NCBI GenBank assembly: GCA_944320955.1
Contig: CALUJL010000014.1
Location: forward strand, 1 to 64,000
Source: an uncultured Bacteroidaceae bacterium
Lineage (GTDB): Bacteria; Bacteroidota; Bacteroidia; Bacteroidales; Bacteroidaceae
DNA length: 64,000 bases
Reading direction: 5' to 3'
Part shown: positions 35,092 to 42,994 of the stretch, piece by piece
Numbering within the stretch: position 1 is the first letter of the stretch
Layout: every line of letters starts with the position of its first letter
Made by a program: the position numbers and the translations under genes
The notes under the pieces: model-generated
What the model was told of the DNA's origin: nothing
Databases searched by the model: none
Seen by the model: the letters and a program-made list of their open reading frames with translations, nothing else

Positions 35092-36126
35092 ATGAAACAG
35101 GTTGCAGTCTATCGTCTCCTCATTGTCTTTCTTCTCGCGGCGGCATGCCCGTCGTGCAATTCTTCCGATGAAAAGGGACAAAACTATGCCCTCCCCGAAG
35201 AGCCGGACTATGCGGAACCCGCCATGTGGTACCGCACCCCCGACACAAAGGAGAAGGCCGCCGACGTATTCTACATCACCCCGACCTGCGTATGGGACTG
35301 GCAAGACGAGCGCGGAGCCACGTATCATTTCATGAATGTGCGTGACTCCGCGCAGCGTGCTGCCGTCGATGCCGGCGCCAACCTGCTGGCAGGAGCACTT
35401 TTCGGCAGCGACTGCCGCTTCTTCTCGCCCTACTACCGGCAGATTACCATGCAGTCCTGGTTTGAGGACGAAGCGGAAATCAACCGCCGCTACGCCGCAG
35501 CCCACCAAGACGTAGTGCGCGCTTTCCGCTACTACATGGACCACTACAACCAGGGCCGCCCCTTCCTCTTGGCGGGCCACAGCCAAGGCGGAAAAGCCGT
35601 CATCGAACTGCTGAAACATACGCTTACTCCGGCAGAACACCAGCAGATGGTGGCCGCATACGTGTTCGGTTTCCCGATAACCGAAGAAGAAATCGAGCAA
35701 TTCCCTCTCCTTATTCCGGCCCGCGGAGCCGAAGACTACGGAGTGACCATAGCCTACAACAGCATCTCCCGGCCCGAAGCCGTTTCGGCCCTGTTCCGCC
35801 ACAACGAAGCCTGCATCAATCCCCTGAATTGGGCTACCGACACGACCTATGCCCCGGCAAGTTCCAACCCGGGCTCCGTATTTTTCGACGCAGAGGGCAA
35901 GTCCGACACGCTGCGGCAGGCCGTCGGCGCACGGCTGGACACGGCACTCCACTCCCTCATCATCGACGGGCTCTCCGACGACGACTACTTCATTCCCTCC
36001 ATTGCCAGCCTCTTCCCTAAAGGGAACTACCATGTGCAGGAACTGAATCTCTACTTCCTGAGCATCCAGCAGAATCTCCGCCGGCGAATCGCCGCATTCC
36101 AAGAGAAAAAGCCCTCCGCCAACTAA
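35092..36126 (+). CDS. DUF3089 alpha/beta-hydrolase-like lipoprotein
   Basis: The product has 344 residues. Lipoprotein signal with LLAAACPSC. DUF3089 features: VFYITPTCVW near residue 60, FFSPYYRQITMQSW, and the nucleophile elbow LLAGHSQGGKAVIELLK near 160. GDxADY-type and late His residues could complete a triad. Envelope-anchored hydrolase of unknown substrate. It follows the acyl-CoA dehydrogenase by 24 nt and is probably in the same operon. Confidence 0.82.
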   Translation: MKQVAVYRLLIVFLLAAACPSCNSSDEKGQNYALPEEPDYAEPAMWYRTPDTKEKAADVFYITPTCVWDWQDERGATYHFMNVRDSAQRAAVDAGANLLAGALFGSDCRFFSPYYRQITMQSWFEDEAEINRRYAAAHQDVVRAFRYYMDHYNQGRPFLLAGHSQGGKAVIELLKHTLTPAEHQQMVAAYVFGFPITEEEIEQFPLLIPARGAEDYGVTIAYNSISRPEAVSALFRHNEACINPLNWATDTTYAPASSNPGSVFFDAEGKSDTLRQAVGARLDTALHSLIIDGLSDDDYFIPSIASLFPKGNYHVQELNLYFLSIQQNLRRRIAAFQEKKPSAN

Positions 36127-36136
36127 ACCAGGAGGC

Positions 36137-37201
36137 TCATCCCCCGTAGGCTTTCCGCTCCCGACGAAGCGGATAATTGCTGCGCAGCGACTCGAAAAGT
36201 CCCGGATTCTCCTTGAGCGCGCGGCTGTCACGCCGCGGATCGTAGGCAAACAAGGCTTGTTCCGCTGCCGTACTTCCCTCCGGGAAACGGGCTACAGGCG
36301 GTGCGGGCGGCACAATCGGAGGAATGGCGGAAAGGGGAATCCGGAAGAAACGGCACAAATTTTCGAGCGACATACGCGTAGCGTTCGCTTTCCCATCCGC
36401 CGAATAGCCGGCAATGTGGGGCGTAGCGATAAACGCTCGCTCCAACAGGGCTGGCAGCGGCCGCGGCTCGTGTTCCCATACGTCGATCACGGCATCGCCC
36501 ACCCGGCCCATCTCCAGAGCTTGCAGCAAAGCCTCATTGTCCACCACTTCGCCGCGGGACGTGTTGACCACCGTCGCGCCGGGGCGCAGGCGGGCAAAGA
36601 AAGGCGCACCGGCCAAATGGTACGTAGCGTCAGCGCCCTCCCGCGTCAGTGGCGTATGAAACGTCACAATATCCGCACTTTTAGCGATTTCATCGAGCGA
36701 TACGAAACCTTTAGCCTCTTCTTCTGCCCGGGCACGGGGCGGATCGCACAAAAACACCTCCATCCCCAACCGCCGGGCCAAAGCTGCAACGCGGCTACCC
36801 ACATGGCCCACACCGACAATCCCCACCGACAGCGAAGAAAGCAGCCGCGCCCGGCGCTCCGCGAGCAGGTAGAAAACGGACTCCATATACTGCGCCACGG
36901 AGTCGGCATTGCAGCCCGGCGCATTGGCCCAGCGGATTCCGCGCCGGGCACAATAGTCCGCATCGATGTGGTCGAAGCCGATGGTAGCCGTAGCTATGAA
37001 CCTTACCCGCGAGCCTTCGAGCAGTTGCCCATTGCAGTGCGTGCGGGTCCTTATGACCAGCGCATCACAATCTTTCACCCGCCCGGGCGTCATCTCCGAT
37101 GCCGGCAGGTAGTCTACGCTGACTCCCCCCGGAAAAGGCAAGTTCTCCACCACGCCCCGGATGAAAGGTATGCCCTTGTCGATCAAAACATGCGTATTCA
37201 T
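36137..37201 (-). CDS. pdxB: 4-phosphoerythronate dehydrogenase
   Basis: The product has 354 residues. D-isomer 2-hydroxyacid dehydrogenase fold: VGIVGVGHVGSRVA NAD-binding loop near residue 127, VVNTSRGEVVDNEALL with the catalytic Arg, a Glu in the WEHEP segment, and TPHIAGYSADGKANA with the catalytic His. The C-terminal extension after residue 275 is diagnostic of PdxB, the second step of pyridoxal phosphate synthesis. Its ATG overlaps the TGA of the ABC ATPase gene by 4 nt. Confidence 0.9.
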   Translation of the reverse strand: MNTHVLIDKGIPFIRGVVENLPFPGGVSVDYLPASEMTPGRVKDCDALVIRTRTHCNGQLLEGSRVRFIATATIGFDHIDADYCARRGIRWANAPGCNADSVAQYMESVFYLLAERRARLLSSLSVGIVGVGHVGSRVAALARRLGMEVFLCDPPRARAEEEAKGFVSLDEIAKSADIVTFHTPLTREGADATYHLAGAPFFARLRPGATVVNTSRGEVVDNEALLQALEMGRVGDAVIDVWEHEPRPLPALLERAFIATPHIAGYSADGKANATRMSLENLCRFFRIPLSAIPPIVPPAPPVARFPEGSTAAEQALFAYDPRRDSRALKENPGLFESLRSNYPLRRERKAYGG

Positions 37202-37896
37202 CGAGTCAAATCCCTAAATTGTTTCTCCAAAAGTCCTGCAGGTTCTGCAGAATTCACCAAGCGGTTTTCGCGCAATTCGCCTCGGCAAAGTATCAGAACC
37301 CGCGTCGCAATCTTCTCCGCCTCGCCAATGGTGTGGGTGGAAAACAGGATGCACTTCTTCTCCCGCAACTCCGCCAACAAGGCAAGTATCTGCTCCTGCT
37401 GGTTCGGGTCGAGGCCGGAGAGCGGCTCGTCCAGCACCAGGACCTCCGGATCCGGGAGCAGGGCGGCGGCAAGCCCCAGGCGCTGCCGGAATCCACGGCT
37501 CAAGGCGCGCACCGGTTTGGCCAACACCTCGCCCAGCAACGTGCGGGCCACCACCTCCCTCATGCGCTCCACGCGCCGGGGGACGGCATAGATACGCGCG
37601 ATGAAATCGAGATATTCCACCACATACATATCCGGATAGAGCGGATTGTGCTCCGGCAGATACCCAAACCGCCGACGCACTTCCCCGCCTGCCCCATACA
37701 CCGGCTCGCCACACACACGGGCCTCGCCCTGCACCGGGCGCAAGCTGCCCGTCAGGATGCGCAACAAAGTCGACTTTCCCGCCCCGTTGGGCCCCAGAAG
37801 GGCACAGATTTCTCCACGCCCGAGGCTGAAGTCCACATCGCGAAGCACCCTTTGTTTCCCGAAATCATGGGATAGATGAATAGCCGAGAGAGACAT
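37198..37896 (-). CDS. ABC transporter ATP-binding protein (GldA-like, short)
   Basis: The product has 232 residues. Walker A LLGPNGAGKSTLL, signature-like ALSRGFRQRLGLAAALL, Walker B VLVLDEPLSGLDPNQ, switch His in FSTHTIGEAEKIA. The sequence is closest to the GldA/CcmA-type single-ATPase class, but about 70 residues shorter than GldA, with no permease nearby. I start at 37896 (MSLSAIHLSHDFG); the upstream in-frame Met lies across the promoter region. Coupled to pdxB. Confidence 0.83.
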   Translation of the reverse strand: MSLSAIHLSHDFGKQRVLRDVDFSLGRGEICALLGPNGAGKSTLLRILTGSLRPVQGEARVCGEPVYGAGGEVRRRFGYLPEHNPLYPDMYVVEYLDFIARIYAVPRRVERMREVVARTLLGEVLAKPVRALSRGFRQRLGLAAALLPDPEVLVLDEPLSGLDPNQQEQILALLAELREKKCILFSTHTIGEAEKIATRVLILCRGELRENRLVNSAEPAGLLEKQFRDLTR

Positions 37897-37928
37897 ATAC
37901 GGAAGATAAAAACTACGGATTACAGAGG

Positions 37929-37987
37929 CAAAAGTACAAACTTTCGGAAACAACTGTTGGCCAATCACTAAAGAATGTGTAGATTTG
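37929..37987. promoter_or_regulatory. divergent promoters: ABC ATPase-pdxB (-) and DUF4254 operon (+)
   Basis: Plus strand: GTTG (37956-37959), 20 nt, TAGATTTG (37980-37987). Minus strand: -7 element TACTTTTG at 37936-37929; its -33 box is unclear. Confidence 0.55.
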
Positions 37988-38024
37988 CATCTAATTTTAA
38001 CCCCCATAAAGCCGCAACTACACT

Positions 38025-38636
38025 ATGATATCGGATTTCAGCGCATTAAGCAACCGCATTTTCCAGGCCGCCACACGCGACTACCACCTGAAAGACGACG
38101 TAAATGCCCCCATCAAAAATCCCTACGAGCGGATGACCATCGAATACTATCTGTATCTGAAGAACTGGATCGACGCCGTCCAATGGCATCTGGAAGACAT
38201 TATCCGCAATCCGCACATCGACCCCGTGGAAGCGCTGGCCCTCAAACGCCGGATCGACAAGTCGAATCAGGACCGCACCGACCTGGTAGAGATGATCGAC
38301 AGCTATTTCTACGACCAGTTCAAGTCCGTCCGCCCGCAAGCCGATGCCGTGATCAACACCGAAAGCCCCGCCTGGGCCATCGACCGCCTCTCCATCCTGG
38401 AACTGAAAATCTACCACATGACCATCGAGGCCGAGCGCGCCGACGCCCCCGAAGAGCAACGCAAGAAATGCGGAGAGAAACTTGCCGTCCTTCTCGAACA
38501 GCGAAAAGACCTCTCCTCCGCCATCGACCAACTCTTGAGCGACATACAGGAAGGAAAACGCTACATGAAAGTCTACAAACAGATGAAGATGTACAACGAT
38601 CCCTCGCTCAATCCCGTCTTGTACGGAAAGAAATAA
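38025..38636 (+). CDS. DUF4254 family protein
   Basis: The product has 203 residues, all alpha-helical and cytoplasmic. The conserved-looking features are the NPYERMTIEYYLYLKNWIDAVQWHLEDIIRNP start and NTESPAWAIDRLSILELKIYHM in the middle. This family is commonly encoded next to heptosyltransferase-like GT9 genes in Bacteroidota, as here, so a role in LPS-core or envelope glycan assembly is likely, but no activity is known. Confidence 0.82.
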   Translation: MISDFSALSNRIFQAATRDYHLKDDVNAPIKNPYERMTIEYYLYLKNWIDAVQWHLEDIIRNPHIDPVEALALKRRIDKSNQDRTDLVEMIDSYFYDQFKSVRPQADAVINTESPAWAIDRLSILELKIYHMTIEAERADAPEEQRKKCGEKLAVLLEQRKDLSSAIDQLLSDIQEGKRYMKVYKQMKMYNDPSLNPVLYGKK

Positions 38637-38655
38637 CACAAAAAAAGACAGTACT

Positions 38656-39714
38656 ATGGCACGATTGCTGGTCATCCGTTTCTCCTCCCTGGGCGATGTC
38701 GCCATGACACTCCCCGTGGTATGCGCCCTGGCCAAGGCCTATCCCGACCTGGACATCACCGTGCTGACACGCAAAGAGTACGCCTCACTGTTCTTCCACA
38801 CCCCCGAAAACGTCCATTTCATCGGCGCTTCGCTCCGCGACGAGCACCACGGGTTGCGCGGACTCCACCGGCTCTACTACGACCTCCTTGCACCCGCACA
38901 GTTCGACTGCGTGGCCGACCTCCACAGCGTACTGCGCAGCTGGGTGCTCGACCTCCGCTTCCTGCTGGCCGGCAAGCGCGTGGCCCGCATCCGGAAGGGG
39001 AGAAACGAGAAAAAGCGCCTCACCCGCTCCCGCCGCAAGCAGCTTATTCCGCTGAAGACCACCATAGAAAGATACGCCGACACCCTGGCCCGGCTGGGTT
39101 TCCCCCTGCCCCGCCCGTTGCCTTTCGCTTCCATTTTCGAAGGAGAGGCCAGCCCCTCCGCCCTGTTCCGCCCCGTCACTCCGCCCAAGCGGAAAGGCGA
39201 AATCTGGATTGGCATAGCCCCCTTTGCCCGATACGAAGGGAAATCCTACCCCGCCGCCAAGATGCACGAAATCGTGCTGCGCCTGACGGAACGCCCGGAA
39301 GTGAAAATCTTCCTCTTCGGAGCCGGAAAAGAGAAAACCCAGCTGCTCGAATGGCAGATGGAACGCCCCGGCTCGCTGTTCGTGCCCGGCGGAGCTATCG
39401 ACATGGAGGGCGAACTAGCCCTGATGAGCAGCCTGGACCTCATGGTCTCCATGGATTCCGCCAACATGCACCTGGCTTCCCTCGTCCATACCCGCGTCCT
39501 CTCCCTCTGGGGGCAGACCCATCCCTACTGCGGCTTCCTCGGCTACGGCCAACAGGCTGAAGACTGCGTGCAACTGGACGATATGCCCTGCCGCCCCTGC
39601 TCCGTATTCGGCAACAAAGAGTGCCGCTACAAGACATTCGCCTGCATGAGAGACATCCCGCAAGAGCGCATCCTGGCCGAGATAGAGCGCATTATCGGAA
39701 AATCATCAATATAA
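38656..39714 (+). CDS. glycosyltransferase family 9 (heptosyltransferase-like)
   Basis: The product has 352 residues. N-terminal LLVIRFSSLGDVAMTLPVVCAL is the GT9 signature start; the C-terminal domain has IGIAPFARYEGKSYP and VSMDSANMHLASLVHTRVLSLWGQTHPYCGF, the nucleotide-sugar-binding region. It transfers a heptose or similar sugar to the LPS core at the cytoplasmic face. Between DUF4254 and an LpxL-type acyltransferase. Confidence 0.9.
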   Translation: MARLLVIRFSSLGDVAMTLPVVCALAKAYPDLDITVLTRKEYASLFFHTPENVHFIGASLRDEHHGLRGLHRLYYDLLAPAQFDCVADLHSVLRSWVLDLRFLLAGKRVARIRKGRNEKKRLTRSRRKQLIPLKTTIERYADTLARLGFPLPRPLPFASIFEGEASPSALFRPVTPPKRKGEIWIGIAPFARYEGKSYPAAKMHEIVLRLTERPEVKIFLFGAGKEKTQLLEWQMERPGSLFVPGGAIDMEGELALMSSLDLMVSMDSANMHLASLVHTRVLSLWGQTHPYCGFLGYGQQAEDCVQLDDMPCRPCSVFGNKECRYKTFACMRDIPQERILAEIERIIGKSSI

Positions 39715-39726
39715 AAACGACGACAG

Positions 39727-40638
39727 ATGCGACTCTCCTACGCCCTCCTCTTCCTGGTCTGGTACTTGCTTTCGCTACTTCCCTTCAGAGTGCTGTATCT
39801 GATTTCCGATTTCCTCTACTTTCCCCTACGCTACTGCATCCGCTACCGGCAAACCATCATCCGGAAAAACCTTTCCGAGTCCTTCCCTGAAAAAACGACC
39901 GAAGAACTCCGGAAAATCGAGAAGGACTTCTACCATTTCTTCTGCGACTACATCGTGGAGACGCTCAAGCTTTTCTCCATCAGCAAGAAGTCGATGATGA
40001 AACACATGACCTTCAGCGGAAGCGAGCAGCTCCAGCAGGAACTGCGCACGCGCAACTGCATTCTCTACCTGGGCCATTTCTGCAATTGGGAGTGGATTTC
40101 GTCCATTCCCCTCCACTTGGGCAAAGAACGGGAAGACCCCACGCTCGTCCCCGGCCAGATTTACCACGCACTGGAGAACAAATCGTTCGATGCCCTCTTC
40201 CTCCGCCTGAGGGCGCGCTTCGGCGCAAGAAACATCGAGATGATGAGCGCCCTGCGCCATCTGGTCCAGTACCGCATGGAGGGCAAACGCTTCATCGTAG
40301 GCTTCATCAGCGACCAGGCGCCCAACTGGAACCACATACACCTCTGGACAAACTTCCTGAACCACAAGTCGGCCGTCTTCACCGGTGCAGAGCGCATAGC
40401 CAAAAGCACCAACGCCCTGGTCTATTATGTAGACGTGACGCGCATAAAACGCGGCTACTACCACGCCCGCTTCGTCAAGATGACCGACAATCCCAAGCAA
40501 TATCCCGACTTCTGCCTTACCGAGCAGTATGCCGCCCTCCTGGAGGAAAGCATCCGCAAGGCGCCGCAATACTGGCTCTGGAGCCACAACCGCTGGAAAC
40601 GGACCTACGAAGAATACCTCCGCCGACAGCACGGATAA
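39727..40638 (+). CDS. lipid A / lysophospholipid acyltransferase, LpxL/HtrB family
   Basis: The product has 303 residues. A single N-terminal membrane helix, then YLGHFCNWEW near residue 115, which contains the HX4E catalytic motif of LpxL enzymes, followed by GFISDQAPNWNHIHLWTNFLNHKSAVFTGAERIAK, the usual second block. It is expected to add an acyl chain to lipid A or an aminolipid. 12 nt after the GT9 gene, fitting an LPS-assembly operon. Confidence 0.9.
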   Translation: MRLSYALLFLVWYLLSLLPFRVLYLISDFLYFPLRYCIRYRQTIIRKNLSESFPEKTTEELRKIEKDFYHFFCDYIVETLKLFSISKKSMMKHMTFSGSEQLQQELRTRNCILYLGHFCNWEWISSIPLHLGKEREDPTLVPGQIYHALENKSFDALFLRLRARFGARNIEMMSALRHLVQYRMEGKRFIVGFISDQAPNWNHIHLWTNFLNHKSAVFTGAERIAKSTNALVYYVDVTRIKRGYYHARFVKMTDNPKQYPDFCLTEQYAALLEESIRKAPQYWLWSHNRWKRTYEEYLRRQHG

Positions 40639-40676
40639 CCTCCTTCCCCCACTACATCCCTCCTCCCCCCCACTGC

Positions 40677-42731
40677 ATGAACAGAACAAACACCCGCCGC
40701 ACAGCCAAGAGCCCCGCATCTTTCCGCGAAAAGATGCAGCGCCTTTTCCGGAGGACGCCACGCCGGGGCACCGTCCGCCGCGGCACCGCAATCGAAAACC
40801 CGCTGTGCCTCGTCTGGAACCTGCTGCTCGTCTACATCGTCTTCATGGCCTGCCGCATCGTCTTCCTCTTCGTCAACCTCAGCTACTTCCCCGACCTCAC
40901 CCCATCCGGGCTGTGGCTCATCTTCCGCGGCGGCCTGCTCTTCGACACCTCCGGCCTGCTCTACGCCAACCTGCTCTACATCGTGCTCATGCTCCTGCCG
41001 CTGCACAAAAAGGAAAACCCCGCCTACCGGCTCGCGGCGAAGTGCGTCTTCATCGTCTGCAACGCCCTGTGCGTCATAGCCAACCTGGCCGATACCGTCT
41101 ACTTCACCTACACCAACCGCCGCACGACGTCCACCGTCTTCAGCGAATTCAGCCGCGAGAGCAACCTCCCCGCCATCGTGGGGCACGAGCTGGTGTCCCA
41201 CTGGTACCTCGTCCTCCTGGCCGTCCTCTTCGTCTTCTTCCTCTGGCGCGCCTACCGCACGCCCCGCGATGCCGACATCAACCGCCGCTGGACCTACTAC
41301 CCCCTGCATACGCTCTACCTAGCGGCAGCCGTGCCCCTCGTCGTCTTCGGCATACGCGGCGGAGTGGGCCGCGCCGTGCGGCCCATCACCGTGAGCAACG
41401 CCAACCAGTACGTAGCCCACCCCATCGAGACCGCCCTCGTCCTGAACACACCCTTCTCCCTGATCCGCACCATCGGCAAGGCCGTCTTCCACGACCCCGC
41501 CTACTACTCCGACCCCGCGGAGCTGGCCGCCGTCTTCAACCCCGAGCGCCGTCCCGCCGCGGGACAGGGCCCGTTCCGGAAGAAGAACGTCGTGGTCTTC
41601 ATAGTCGAGAGCTTCGGGCGCGAATACATAGGCGCGCTCAACCGCGGCCTCGACGGCGGCACCTACCGGGGCTTCACCCCTTTCGTAGACTCCCTGCTCG
41701 CCCGGAGCCTCAGCTGGGAGGATTCCTTTTCCAACGGGCGGAAAAGCATAGACGGCATGCCCTCCATCCTCTCTTCCATACCGATGTTCGTAGAACCCTT
41801 CTTCCTCACGCCCGCTTCCCTCAACACCGTGGGCGGGCTGGCCCGCTCGCTCCAGGAAAAGGGCTACCACACGGCCTTCTTCCACGGCGCGCCCAACGGC
41901 TCGATGGGCTTCGAAGCCTTCGCCCGGGCCACCGGATTCCGGGAATACTATGGGAAAACCGAATACGACGCCGACCCCAACTACGGGGGCGAAGCCGATT
42001 TCGACGGGACCTGGGCCGTCTGGGACGAACCCTTCCTCCAGTTCTTCTGCGACCGCATGTCGGAATTCCGCGAGCCCTTCGCCACCGCCGTATTCACCGC
42101 CTCCTCCCACCATCCCTTCAAGGTCCCCACCGAATACGAAGGCAAGCTCCCCGAGGGAACACTCCCCATACACCGCTGCATCGCCTACACCGACCACGCC
42201 CTGCGCCGCTTCTTCGAGAAAGCCTCCCGCCAGCCGTGGTATAAGAACACGCTCTTCGTGCTCACCGCCGACCACCCCAACCAAAGCTCCCACCAGGAAT
42301 ACCAGACCGACCTGGGCGGCTTCCGCGTGCCCATCCTCTTCTTCGCCCCGGGCGACACGGCACTCTGCGGCAAACGCCCCGGCATAGCCCAGCAGATCGA
42401 CATATTCCCCACTGTCATGGGCTACCTCCGCTACGACCGCCCCTACCTCTCCTTCGGCTGCGACCTGCTCCACACGCCGCCCGAGCAGACCTATGCCGTC
42501 AATTACCTCAACGGCATCTACCAATACATCAAGGGCAACTTCCTCCTCCAGTTCGACGGACAACGGACCACGGGCGTCTACGACTATCGCCACGACCCGC
42601 AACTCCGCCAGAACCTTGCCGGGCAGGTCCCCGTGCAGGGCATCATGGAGCGCGAAGTCAAGGCCATCATCCAGCAATACATGGAGCGCATGATCGAAGA
42701 CCGCCTCACAGTAAAAGAGACCTCCCCATGA
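40677..42731 (+). CDS. LTA synthase family sulfatase/phosphoethanolamine-transferase-like protein
   Basis: The product has 684 residues. Five hydrophobic helices in the first 240 residues are followed by an extracytoplasmic alkaline-phosphatase-type domain: VVFIVESFGREYIG (metal site), nucleophile region FSNGRKSIDGMPS (Ser where LtaS has Thr), HPFKVP, and VLTADHPNQSS. Members transfer phosphoglycerol or phosphoethanolamine to envelope glycans or lipids. The N-terminal 35 residues (SFREKMQRLFRR) read through a copy of the interspersed repeat. Last gene of the 38025-42731 envelope operon. Confidence 0.85.
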   Translation: MNRTNTRRTAKSPASFREKMQRLFRRTPRRGTVRRGTAIENPLCLVWNLLLVYIVFMACRIVFLFVNLSYFPDLTPSGLWLIFRGGLLFDTSGLLYANLLYIVLMLLPLHKKENPAYRLAAKCVFIVCNALCVIANLADTVYFTYTNRRTTSTVFSEFSRESNLPAIVGHELVSHWYLVLLAVLFVFFLWRAYRTPRDADINRRWTYYPLHTLYLAAAVPLVVFGIRGGVGRAVRPITVSNANQYVAHPIETALVLNTPFSLIRTIGKAVFHDPAYYSDPAELAAVFNPERRPAAGQGPFRKKNVVVFIVESFGREYIGALNRGLDGGTYRGFTPFVDSLLARSLSWEDSFSNGRKSIDGMPSILSSIPMFVEPFFLTPASLNTVGGLARSLQEKGYHTAFFHGAPNGSMGFEAFARATGFREYYGKTEYDADPNYGGEADFDGTWAVWDEPFLQFFCDRMSEFREPFATAVFTASSHHPFKVPTEYEGKLPEGTLPIHRCIAYTDHALRRFFEKASRQPWYKNTLFVLTADHPNQSSHQEYQTDLGGFRVPILFFAPGDTALCGKRPGIAQQIDIFPTVMGYLRYDRPYLSFGCDLLHTPPEQTYAVNYLNGIYQYIKGNFLLQFDGQRTTGVYDYRHDPQLRQNLAGQVPVQGIMEREVKAIIQQYMERMIEDRLTVKETSP
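40713..40752. repeat. CTTTTCCGGAAAAG-type repeat C, inside a coding sequence
   Basis: CATCTTTCCGCGAAAAGATG then CAGCGCCTTTTCCGG. It is read in frame at the cytoplasmic N-terminus of the LTA-synthase-like protein. Confidence 0.6.
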
Positions 42732-42778
42732 ATCCCCCGAAAGCCTTTCCCCCCAACAAGGGAGACCCGCCGGACCGG

Positions 42779-42848
42779 CCGGAAAGTCCCTGCGGTTTCC
42801 GGAAAAAGTCCTTGGACTTTCCGAAAAAAGCCCTGCATCTTTTTTCCG
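42779..42848. repeat. CTTTTCCGGAAAAG-type repeat cluster D
   Basis: About three units between the LTA-synthase-like gene and pit, including GTTTCCGGAAAAAGTCC and GACTTTCCGAAAAAAG. Nothing else is seen in the 263-nt gap except the pit promoter. Confidence 0.7.
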
Positions 42849-42956
42849 TTCCCCCTGCGGGAAACGCCCCCTCCCCAAGCCGGGGAAAAGACAAAAAAGA
42901 ACGGGATGAAACAGAAATATAACACCCCTTTCCAACAGTCACTAACATATCTTTCG

Positions 42957-42964
42957 TAATTTTG
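42957..42964 (+). promoter_or_regulatory. -7 element of the phosphate transporter gene
   Basis: TAATTTTG, 30 nt before the ATG. The -33 box is not clear. Confidence 0.45.
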
Positions 42965-42994
42965 CAGCGAAATCTATTTCAACTATAAATTTTT